Assembly (NCBI GenBank): GCA_023356515.1
Contig: JAKQYG010000197.1
Location: 1 to 7,415, forward strand
Source: Trichodesmium sp. MAG_R04
Lineage (GTDB): Bacteria > Cyanobacteriota > Cyanobacteriia > Cyanobacteriales > Microcoleaceae
Direction: 5' to 3'
Length of the DNA stretch: 7,415 nucleotides
Shown: positions 1-6,002 of the stretch, piece by piece
How positions within the stretch are numbered: the stretch's first letter is position 1
How the letters are laid out: every line of letters begins with the position of its first letter
The notes under the pieces: generated by a model
Told to the model about the DNA's origin: nothing
Database searches by the model: none
Seen by the model: the letters and a program-made list of their open reading frames with translations, nothing else
Translations under genes and position numbers: made by a program

Positions 1-1
1 C

Positions 2-1031
2 TATCACGAAGCTTGGCATCGTAAAGGCTATGCTCTGGACAATTTAGAAAGATATGAAGAGGCTGTTGCTACTTTTGAAAAAGCTTTAGAAATTAAACCT
101 GACTTTCACTATGCTTGGCATAATAAAGGCATAGCACTGATAAATTTAGAAAGATATGAAGAGGCTGTTGCTGCTTTTGAAAAAGCTTTAGAAATTAAAT
201 CAGACTATCACGAAGCTTGGCATCGTAAAGGCTATGCTCTGGACAATTTAGAAAGATATGAAGAGGCTGTTGCTACTTTTGAAAAAGCTTTAGAAATTAA
301 ACCTGACTTTCACTATGCTTGGCATGATAAAGGCATAGCACTGATAAAATTAGAAAGATATGAAGATGCTGTTGCTGCTTTTGAAAAAGCTTTAGAAATT
401 AAACCTGACTTTCACTATGCTTGGCACAATAAAGGCATAGCTCTGAAAAAATTAGAAAGATATGAAGAGGCTGTTACTGCTTATGAAAAAGCTTTAGAAA
501 TTAAACCTGACTATCACTATGCTTGGAATGGTAAAGGCAATGCTCTGATAAATTTAGAAAGATATGAAGAGGCTATTGCTGCTTATGAAAAAGCTTTAGA
601 AATTAAACTAGACTATCTTAATGCTTGGAATGGTAAAGGCGCAGTACTGATAATCTTAGAAAGATATGAAGAGGCTCTTGCTGCTTATGAAAAAGCTTTA
701 GAAATTAAACCAGACTGTCTTAATTTGTGGAAGATTATAAGGCATAGCACTGATAAATTTAGAAAGATATGAAGAGTCTATTGCTGCTTGTGATAAAGCT
801 TTAGAAATTAAACCATACACTTACTATGCTTTGATTAGTAAAGGTATGGCACTGATAGAATTAGAAAGATATGAAGAGGCTATTGCTGTTTATGATAAAG
901 CTTTAGAAATTAAACCATACACTCACTATGTTTGGGAATACAAGGGAAATGCACTGAGAAAATTAGAAAGATATGAAGAGGCTCTTGCTGCTTATGATAA
1001 AGCTTTAGGAATTAAACCAGACAATGAATAT
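2..1031 (+). repeat. Tandem 102-bp TPR-coding repeat, ten units
   Basis: Ten tandem 102-bp units each encode one 34-residue TPR motif. The block coding LERYEEA (tta gaa aga tat gaa gag gct) is almost unchanged at DNA level in every unit, including synonymous positions. That points to recent duplication or gene conversion rather than protein-level selection only. Superimposed on it is a 204-bp two-unit duplication: bases 1-121 are identical to 205-325. The units become more divergent after about 960. Confidence 0.93.
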
Positions 1032-1349
1032 TCTATTATTAATCTTGGTTTAGTTAAATATGAAATGGGTTTTATAGATCAAGCAATAGAAAATTGGCAA
1101 GCTGCAACTGAAATTAATAACCAACTCGTAGAACCTAAATTAGCAATAGGAGTTGCCCTCTATAAAAAAGGTAAAATTCCAGAAAGTTTAGCAAAAACTG
1201 AAGCCTCCCTAAAATCAGATAAAAGTTGGAGTTCCTTGGAGCGCCTCAAAAAAGAAAATTGGGGGGATAAACTAATAGCAGATGCAGCCAAATTATTAGA
1301 AAATCCTCAGATAAAAGCCTTACTATCTGATACCAATTCTGGTAATTAA
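831..1349 (+). CDS. C-terminal part of the TPR protein (172 aa as read from a TTG)
   Basis: This is the longest start-to-stop piece of the broken TPR gene. The TTG at 831 is probably not a natural start: TPR homology continues upstream in the same frame to 741, and no ribosome binding site is seen. Residues 1-63 are two near-consensus TPR units. Residues 64-130 are two more divergent TPR-like units (NLGLVKYEMGFIDQAIENW, then LAIGVALYKKGKIPESLAK). Residues 131-165 form a non-repeat tail (LKKENWGDKLIADAAKLL). I recall similar WGD-containing tails closing many cyanobacterial TPR proteins, which suggests this is the natural C-terminus. No catalytic residues are visible, so a binding or scaffold role is inferred from the repeat type alone. 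If it is translated alone, it would be a short TPR protein. Confidence 0.6.
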   Translation: MISKGMALIELERYEEAIAVYDKALEIKPYTHYVWEYKGNALRKLERYEEALAAYDKALGIKPDNEYSIINLGLVKYEMGFIDQAIENWQAATEINNQLVEPKLAIGVALYKKGKIPESLAKTEASLKSDKSWSSLERLKKENWGDKLIADAAKLLENPQIKALLSDTNSGN

Positions 1350-1383
1350 TCAAAAAATAGACAGAGAAAAACCACTAACAAAT

Positions 1384-1899
1384 CTCTACAACTCTTGCCA
1401 TCCATTTCAACCATTACCCCCAGGAGACCCTCTTGATATAGACCGCCAAAAAGTGCAGAGACAAGAAAATATTTGAGTAGATTTATGCCGAAAAATTAGA
1501 GTAAAAAAAAAGATAAATTATCAACTTTATCCCAGTCATTATAGAGACAACAAAATCAACAGAATTACTCAGACAAAAACAACATCTAAAATCAGAGAAA
1601 ATATTAGTAGTTTATGTAGCAGCAGATGAACAACATATAGACCCAGAAGATTCCCAAGATATAGATATTTTACTTGCTTTTACCCCTCATTTATTAAAAG
1701 ATTGATTAGAAAGATATGAACAAGCGATCGCTACTTATAAGAAGCTCTAGAAATTCAATCAGGCCATAACCAGAATTAGCATGAGAAAGACATAGAATAG
1801 AAAAATTTATAAAAACATGAATAGGCTATCTTTGCTTATAAAAAAGCCATAGAAATTAATCTTGATTATCATAGTACTTGTACAAACAAAAGCATAAAC
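1384..1899 (+). pseudogene. Decayed P-loop NTPase plus TPR gene relic
   Basis: Protein-like stretches survive in shifting frames. Frame from 1408: QPLPPGDPLDIDRQ, stopped by TGA at 1474-1476, then VDLCRKIRVKK. Frame from 1553: KSTELLRQKQHLKSEK, then ILVVYVAADEQHIDPEDSQD, then ILLAFTPHLLKD, stopped by TGA at 1703-1705. From 1706 the same frame gives LERYEQAIATY, a TPR start. After a one-base loss near 1740, EALEIQ continues the unit. A second TPR unit follows, at 101-bp spacing, with stops at 1810 and 1822 where glutamate codons are expected (gaa to taa, gag to tag). KSTELL followed by a hydrophobic strand and an acidic stretch resembles the Walker A region of cyanobacterial AAA/STAND-type ATPases (usual form GKSTELLRL), but the preceding glycines are gone. 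The NTPase assignment is from memory of the family pattern; the TPR part is secure. With several stops and frameshifts it cannot make a protein. A HIP1 octamer lies at 1724-1731. Confidence 0.65.
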
Positions 1900-2006
1900 A
1901 AATACCCCAACACAACCCTCATCTCCCCAGAGCAAAAGCATCTTGTCAATAAACTTTTGTGCATTTAAACGACTTATTGTTGTATGCCTCGTTCAGAGAA
2001 AAACCC

Positions 2007-2040
2007 TTCTAAATTAGAAATTCTAAATTCTAAATTCTAA
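2007..2040. repeat. Heptamer tandem repeat (TTCTAAA)n with adjoining palindrome
   Basis: TTCTAAA occurs nearly three times in tandem at 2021-2040. Immediately before it, TTCTAA-A-TTAGAA (2007-2019) is a perfect palindrome around one central base. Short tandem heptamers of this kind (STRR sequences) are well known in cyanobacterial spacers. No function is assigned. Confidence 0.8.
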
Positions 2041-2061
2041 CTCTCCTCGATTTTTTATTTA

Positions 2062-2154
2062 TATAGTCATTTTAAATAAGAATGAAACATTTTTTTGCCT
2101 GAAATACCTTCATAGCAAGAAATACTTGTCTCAATCTAAAGTGAAACGACTATA
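2062..2154. mobile_element. 93-bp foldback, MITE-like element with imperfect 28-bp terminal inverted repeats
   Basis: The left end TATAGTCATTTTA (2062-2074) matches the reverse complement of the right end TGAAACGACTATA (2142-2154) at 11 of 13 positions. The match continues inward for 15 more bases at about 10 of 15, giving 21 of 28 overall. With small gaps the arms keep pairing (TTTTTTTGC-TGAA with TTCATAGCAAGAAATA) to a five-base apex at 2104-2108. Almost the entire segment can therefore fold as one long hairpin. Both ends carry TATA, which would fit TA target duplication as in IS630/Tc1-mariner elements, but TATA is also part of the inverted repeat, so the exact ends are uncertain. There is no coding capacity. 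Alternatives are a structured RNA or a relic of a larger insertion sequence. Confidence 0.55.
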
Positions 2155-2433
2155 GATCCCAAATGTATTCTATAGAAGCAAAAGTGTAAACTGGCCTATA
2201 CTAAATTAGAACTAGCAGGATCCTCTCTACGGCTAACTCAATATAGAAAGGTATTTAGGAGCCGGACATTGTTAAATCCTATTTGCGGAGCATTTCCGTA
2301 GAAAAAAACTCAGTCAGAAATTACTTTTAAATTTTGACTTTTAACTTGCGCGTAGAGCGATATCTCTAATTCCTCTAAAACTAAATAAGCAAAAATTCAA
2401 TAAAATCTAGCTACACAAAATTCTTGAATCATT

Positions 2434-3972
2434 ATGTCAAACATCAGTATTTTTCAAGCAAAATACCAAGAACTCAAAAACCGTCTTATCCAAATACAAG
2501 ACTTAGAAGCTGCCTCCTCCCTCCTAAATTGGGACCAAACCACCTATATGCCAACTGGAGGAACTTATGCAAGAGGCCGACAAATAGCCACCCTCAAAGA
2601 ATTTGCCCATGAAAAACGTACCAGTCCCATCATAGGTCAGCTACTCGAAGACCTCCGTCCTTACGAAAAAAGTCTTCCCTACGACTCTAACGAAGCTAGC
2701 CTGATCCGCATTACTCGCCGAGACTATCAGCGTGCTACCCGAATTCCCCCAGAATTTATGGCCAAATTATGCCAACATCAAACTGTCTCCTACGAAACAT
2801 GGGTAAGAGCAAAATCATTCAAAGACTTCTCTTTAGTGCAACCCTGCTTAGAAAAAACATTAGAGCTAAGTCAAGAACTAGCCAGCTTTTTCCCCTACAA
2901 ACATATTGCCGATCCCCTTATCGACTTTGTAGACGAAGGTATGACAGTTGCCATTCTTCAGCCTATATTTAGCCAACTACGCCAAAAATTACGACCCATT
3001 GTTGAAGCTATTACCTCCGCCCCACCCATGGAGAACTCCTGTCTCTACCAATATTATCCAAAAGAACAACAACTAAAGTTTGGACACATTGTCACCGAAC
3101 GCATTGGCTTTGACTTTCAACGAGGACGACAAGATGAAACTCCTCACCCTTTTACCTCCAGCTTTTCTATTGGGGATGTTCGTATTACCACCCGTGTTTA
3201 TGAAGATAACTTTAGCGAAGCCCTATTTAGTACTATTCATGAAGTAGGGCACGCTCTCTATGAACAAGGTATTGATATGGAGTTAGAAGGTACGCCCCTT
3301 GCCGGAGGAAGTTCTAATGGCATCCATGAAAGCCAATCTAGATTATGGGAAAATATGGTAGGCCGTAGTCGTGGATTTTGGGAATGTTTTTATCCCCAAT
3401 TACAAGGAATTTTCCTCAAACAACTTAGCTCTATTTCTATTTCTAAATTTTATCAGGCTATTAATAAGGTCGCAAAATCACCTATCCGTACTAATGCTGA
3501 TGAAGTAACATATAATCTCCATGTGATGATTAGATTTGATTTAGAGTTAGCTATGTTAGAGGGGAAGTTAGCTGTTCAAGACCTTCCCGAAGCTTGGAAT
3601 GAACGTTATAAAACAGATTTAGGTATTGTTCCCGCCAACAACAGTGAAGGAGTAATGCAAGATGTACATTGGTATGGTGAAATGATTGGCGGAATGTTTC
3701 AAGGCTATACCCTCGGCAATTTAATGGCTGCTCAAATTTATCAGGCAGCAATTAAATATAATCCAGAAGTTACTGTTGCTATTGAACAAGGTCATTTCAC
3801 TCTTTTGCATGAATGGTTGCAACAAAATATTTATCAACATGGTCGCAAATACACTGCTCATGAATTAATTAATCGAGTGACAGGTAAATCTTTAAGTATT
3901 GATCCATTTATTAATTACATTCAAGATAAATATAGTAATATGTATCATCTAAAGGTTCCGAACTCTGCTTGA
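2434..3972 (+). CDS. M32 family metallocarboxypeptidase (carboxypeptidase Taq type)
   Basis: The 512-residue product is the usual length for peptidase family M32, about 500 residues. These are mostly helical, cytosolic, metal-dependent carboxypeptidases that remove residues one by one from peptide C-termini. All six family motifs are present: HPF (238-240), DVRIT (248-252), HEVGH (269-273, the HExxH zinc site with E270 as catalytic base), HESQ (298-301, E299 the expected third metal ligand), IRTNADE (351-357) and GVMQDVHW (406-413). The N-terminal NWDQTTYMP (32-40) and late YTLGNL (425-430) also fit. There is no signal peptide or membrane segment, so the enzyme should act in the cytoplasm, probably in peptide recycling. 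The ATG at 2434 gives the expected N-terminus; no clear Shine-Dalgarno precedes it, which is common in cyanobacteria. The gene stands alone with long spacers on both sides. The first third uses more C-ending codons than the last third. It appears intact. Confidence 0.96.
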   Translation: MSNISIFQAKYQELKNRLIQIQDLEAASSLLNWDQTTYMPTGGTYARGRQIATLKEFAHEKRTSPIIGQLLEDLRPYEKSLPYDSNEASLIRITRRDYQRATRIPPEFMAKLCQHQTVSYETWVRAKSFKDFSLVQPCLEKTLELSQELASFFPYKHIADPLIDFVDEGMTVAILQPIFSQLRQKLRPIVEAITSAPPMENSCLYQYYPKEQQLKFGHIVTERIGFDFQRGRQDETPHPFTSSFSIGDVRITTRVYEDNFSEALFSTIHEVGHALYEQGIDMELEGTPLAGGSSNGIHESQSRLWENMVGRSRGFWECFYPQLQGIFLKQLSSISISKFYQAINKVAKSPIRTNADEVTYNLHVMIRFDLELAMLEGKLAVQDLPEAWNERYKTDLGIVPANNSEGVMQDVHWYGEMIGGMFQGYTLGNLMAAQIYQAAIKYNPEVTVAIEQGHFTLLHEWLQQNIYQHGRKYTAHELINRVTGKSLSIDPFINYIQDKYSNMYHLKVPNSA

Positions 3973-4193
3973 ATAAAAATTTTTTATCCAAACAGGTAAT
4001 TAAAGCTTCAATGAATATTTTTTTTCTTTAAGTACCTATGCTAAGTTAATTCAACACTAGCTAGCAACACTTTATAATTATCATGTAAATAAAGTTAGCT
4101 AATACATCATATTTTTCTAAAAATGGTCCGGATAAATTAGATTCAATCTAGTAATTTAAAATAGTTCATACAGCATTACGCGCAAGGCAAAAA

Positions 4194-4214
4194 TTATACC
4201 CAATTCGGGTATAA
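4194..4214 (-). terminator. Hairpin followed by T5 on the minus strand, terminator-like
   Basis: TTATACCC (4194-4201) and GGGTATAA (4207-4214) form a perfect 8-bp stem around AATTC. Read on the minus strand the stem runs into TTTTTGCC, the layout of an intrinsic terminator. On the plus strand no T-run follows. No minus-strand gene is visible to its right, so its role is unclear; it may belong to a dispersed repeat, since it adjoins the TACGCGCAAG motif. Confidence 0.35.
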
Positions 4215-4844
4215 AAGCAGGTTGATATCAATACAAACAAAAAGGTGCATCTCATTATAGATAAAAAAAAGAGTATCTTCCATCCATTTTAGACTTATAT
4301 AGCTATCTTTATCACTTTTCCCTTTTTTTTAAAATTTACTCCAACTTTGCTCTTTCTCCTTCTTTCTGTCCCTTTCCTTGCTTCTAAATAGCTGAAGAAT
4401 TACAAAAATAGTTTCATTGATTTACGGAATATGATAACATAAAATATATAGCTATGCTGATTTTTTAGCTTTAACCAATTGCATATAAATCCTTAATTGC
4501 AAACATCAGGAAAGTTATTTAAAGGCAAGAGGTAATAAGTAGAACATAATGATTGGTTTAACCATTAATACCCAATACCAATAGGGGAGGATACCTAACC
4601 TCAAAGATTTGTTGAAACAATCAAAGAGCGAAAAAATTAGTCAGTTTTATCATCAAAAATATACTTTTATAGTACTAAGTAAATAGGTTCAGATATTCAT
4701 AAATACTCAAACTAAGTCAGAGAATAATTTTGGCTTTGAAAGTTTAAATTTTTACTTATGCGTAGCTCTATAACTGTTCCATCTTCCGAAAAAAGTTAAT
4801 GAAAAGTCATGGCTATTTCCCTAAAAAAAAGAAATAATCATTGC

Positions 4845-4849
4845 AAGGA
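4845..4849 (+). promoter_or_regulatory. Ribosome binding site that decides the start at 4857
   Basis: AAGGA lies seven bases before the ATG at 4857. The upstream in-frame ATG at 4809 has no such site. Starting at 4857 also puts the signal peptide at the very N-terminus. Confidence 0.7.
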
Positions 4850-4856
4850 AATTATT

Positions 4857-5648
4857 ATGATGCGTATACCTACTATTACTACTCTATTAAGTTTAGTTGC
4901 CCTATTTAATTTTACCTCTAACAGAGCAATTGCTTCTGAATCTTTGACAAGAGAAACAGAAGAAAGTTTAATTGAACAATTAAACTCCAATAATTCTATC
5001 TTTAGCCAATTAGATAAAATCGAAAGTAAGTGGCAAAAAAGACAGAAAAATAAGAAAATTCTGATTCCTTTGACTCCACAAAATTCTACGTTTTCCAGTA
5101 AACCGGCTCAACCTCAACTATTTTCTAAACCTTTTTATTCGGGGGTTCTCCAAAAAACAAAAAATCAAAAGAATATATCACAGGGTTCACGAGGTGCAGA
5201 AGTCTGGGCGATACAAAGACGTTTGCAAGCTAGAGGTTTTGACCCTGGCGCCATAGATAGTATATTTGGTGCTCGTACCACAAAAGCAGTAAGAGATTTT
5301 CAAAAGTTTGCAAGTTTAACTGTCACAGGTACAGTTGACGAAGCTACTTGGACATCTCTGGCTCAACCCTCATTTTCCTCTCGTCCACCTATTCAAAGAC
5401 CAAAATCACCAACCCCAAAGCAAAACCAACTAGTCGAAGTAGAAAAGATATTAGCTAAAGGAGACAGGGGATCTAAAGTCAAAACCTTACAAATTAGTCT
5501 AAGAACAATGGGTTTTAATCCAGGTCCAATTGATGGAATATTTGGAATGAAAACTACAAGAGCATTGAAGGAATTTCAAAAATCTAAAGGAATTAAAGCT
5601 AATGGGATATTTAATCAAAAAACCTGGGAAGTTTTCAGTCAGAAGTAA
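4857..5648 (+). CDS. Secreted protein with two peptidoglycan-binding (PG_binding_1) domains
   Basis: From ATG 4857 the product has 263 residues. An in-frame ATG at 4809 would add 16 residues (lysine-rich) and lacks a ribosome site. Residues 1-26 are a signal peptide: short basic start (MMR), hydrophobic core (LLSLVALF) and an A-I-A cleavage motif before SES. Residues about 27-105 are a polar, low-complexity linker. Residues about 106-170 and 198-263 are two PG_binding_1 domains. Each has a start G.RG..V..LQ-like helix, a GF.PG.ID.IFG turn (GFDPGAIDSIFG; GFNPGPIDGIFG), then TT.A...FQ, and a closing TW. Between them lies a proline-rich spacer (RPPIQRPKSPTPK). Such three-helix domains bind peptidoglycan, so the protein should sit in the periplasm on the cell wall. 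No hydrolase or other catalytic domain accompanies them, so it may be an anchor, a structural protein or a partner of a separate enzyme. It is a single gene followed by a terminator-like hairpin. Confidence 0.9.
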   Translation: MMRIPTITTLLSLVALFNFTSNRAIASESLTRETEESLIEQLNSNNSIFSQLDKIESKWQKRQKNKKILIPLTPQNSTFSSKPAQPQLFSKPFYSGVLQKTKNQKNISQGSRGAEVWAIQRRLQARGFDPGAIDSIFGARTTKAVRDFQKFASLTVTGTVDEATWTSLAQPSFSSRPPIQRPKSPTPKQNQLVEVEKILAKGDRGSKVKTLQISLRTMGFNPGPIDGIFGMKTTRALKEFQKSKGIKANGIFNQKTWEVFSQK

Positions 5649-5680
5649 GAAAAAAGTGACCTAAGTTCAACCTTTTTTCT
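5648..5680 (+). terminator. Probable intrinsic terminator after the peptidoglycan-binding gene
   Basis: AGAAAAAAG (5648-5656) pairs perfectly with CTTTTTTCT (5672-5680) around a 15-base loop. The hairpin begins at the last base of the stop codon, and its 3' arm holds the T-run. The stem is A-T rich, so it would be weaker than a classical terminator. Confidence 0.5.
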
Positions 5681-5708
5681 ATGAGAATTTATTGCATATC
5701 ATACTACA

Positions 5709-5888
5709 ATACCAATTTAATTAATATTTTTTACAGCTTCTTGAATAGGGGAGTAGGGGAGAGAAGTAAACATAAGGGTAATGAACACTAATTGGCTAAT
5801 AATTATTAAAAAAAGCTATTTCGCCAGTGTTAATTACTTAATAATTTAAGTTTCGCCCAATTTAAGCATTCTTTTTTGAAATTGGTAT
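5709..5888. repeat. 180-bp segment bounded by 10-bp inverted repeats with an inner hairpin
   Basis: ATACCAATTT at 5709-5718 is the exact inverse of AAATTGGTAT at 5879-5888. Inside, GTAATGAACACT plus GGC (5778-5789, 5794-5796) pairs with GCCAGTGTTAATTAC (5823-5837), with one mismatch and a four-base bulge. The loop contains TAATAATTATTA. This could be a MITE, but no clear target duplication is seen, and a 10-bp match in AT-rich DNA can arise by chance. Confidence 0.35.
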
Positions 5889-5919
5889 AGTTTGATCAAA
5901 AATATGACTCTTTATCAAG

Positions 5920-5952
5920 AGCAATCAGTGATTTTTAGATTCGCTGATTGCT
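5920..5952 (+). terminator. Strong 12-bp hairpin, terminator-like or repeat-derived
   Basis: AGCAATCAGTGA (5920-5931) pairs with TCGCTGATTGCT (5941-5952), with one G-T pair and a nine-base loop. A T-rich run (TTGTTGTAT) follows. No gene ends just before it on the plus strand, so it may be a leftover terminator, a leader structure or a palindromic repeat. Confidence 0.4.
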
Positions 5953-6002
5953 TTGTTGTATCTATAGAATGTTGAGTATATTGATCTAAAAACCTGATTC
6001 CT

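Larger units (their letters stand above)
2..1349 (+). pseudogene. TPR-repeat protein, 5' end outside window, broken by a +1 frameshift
   Basis: Codons run from base 2 through about 245 sense codons of TPR sequence and then leave frame, ending at a TGA at 770-772. The TPR reading resumes in another frame at 741 and ends at TAA 1347-1349. Ten 34-residue units can be followed by the motif LERYEEA at codon positions 44, 146, 248, 350, 452, 554, 656, 759, 861 and 963. The spacing is 102 bp each time except 103 bp between 656 and 759, which pins one inserted base. Removing T738 restores a smooth reading (tgg aag att aaa ggc) and also removes the TAA at 738-740. Each unit keeps TPR consensus positions (AW..KG.AL..LERYEEA...YEKALEIKPD), so the protein is a helical scaffold for protein-protein contacts. 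No ATG, GTG or TTG lies in frame before 725, so the start is left of the window. It could be a true pseudogene, a sequencing error, or two expressed pieces; I favour a disrupted gene. Confidence 0.75.
1900..2433. other. Intergenic region, about 530 bp, with repeats but no gene
   Basis: No credible reading frame is seen on either strand. It contains the heptamer repeat at 2021-2040, the 93-bp foldback element at 2062-2154, a distant inverted pair TCTACGG (2226-2232) / CCGTAGA (2296-2302), and a CTTGCGCGTA motif at 2345-2354 that recurs in inverse orientation at 4177-4186. The promoter of the peptidase gene must lie in the last part. A TAAAAT at 2401-2406 could be a -10 box, but no matching -35 is convincing. 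Confidence 0.6.
3973..4856. other. Long gene-free spacer, about 880 bp
   Basis: No convincing reading frame was found on either strand. It holds an AT-only palindrome just after the peptidase stop (ATAAAAA/TTTTTAT, 3973-3987), a direct repeat CAACACT at 4052-4058 and 4065-4071, a 13-bp palindrome TAGATT-C-AATCTA (4138-4150), the hairpin at 4194-4214, a palindrome TTGATATCAA (4222-4231), a pyrimidine-rich stretch with only three G and no A at 4345-4385, and TATATAGCTAT twice (4296-4306 and 4445-4455). The leader and promoter of the next gene must lie in its last part; no clear -35/-10 pair stands out. Confidence 0.6.
5649..6002. other. Spacer of about 350 bp, rich in inverted repeats, no gene
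   Basis: No protein-like frame is seen. It contains the terminator-like stem above, a 10-bp inverted pair ATACCAATTT/AAATTGGTAT (5709-5718 and 5879-5888) enclosing an inner hairpin (5778-5837), and a second strong hairpin at 5920-5952. Directly before the cyclase frame, a TGA at 5982-5984 closes the reading frame upstream. Confidence 0.6.

Noticed and set aside
1..1031. Regular repeats that might suggest a CRISPR array
   Set aside because: The 102-bp period is contiguous without unique spacers and translates to TPR motifs.
2424..2612. Short plus-strand frame overlapping the peptidase start
   Set aside because: It lies in another frame of the strongly supported M32 gene and has no recognisable domain.
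2769..2972. Short plus-strand frame inside the peptidase gene
   Set aside because: Out-of-frame shadow of the M32 coding sequence.
3551..3751. Minus-strand frame of about 66 codons inside the peptidase gene
   Set aside because: Antisense to conserved M32 motifs, with no domain and no ribosome site.
4345..4385. Pyrimidine-rich stretch as a possible triplex or regulatory tract
   Set aside because: It is interrupted by G residues and has no mirror symmetry; composition alone does not support a function.
4609..4686. Short frame from TTG reading LLKQSKSEKISQFYHQKY
   Set aside because: Only 25 codons, no ribosome site and no family I recognise; the spacer around it shows no coding pattern.
4809..4856. 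Longer N-terminus for the peptidoglycan-binding protein
   Set aside because: No Shine-Dalgarno before ATG 4809, and it would bury the signal peptide 16 residues inside; ATG 4857 has AAGGA at good spacing.
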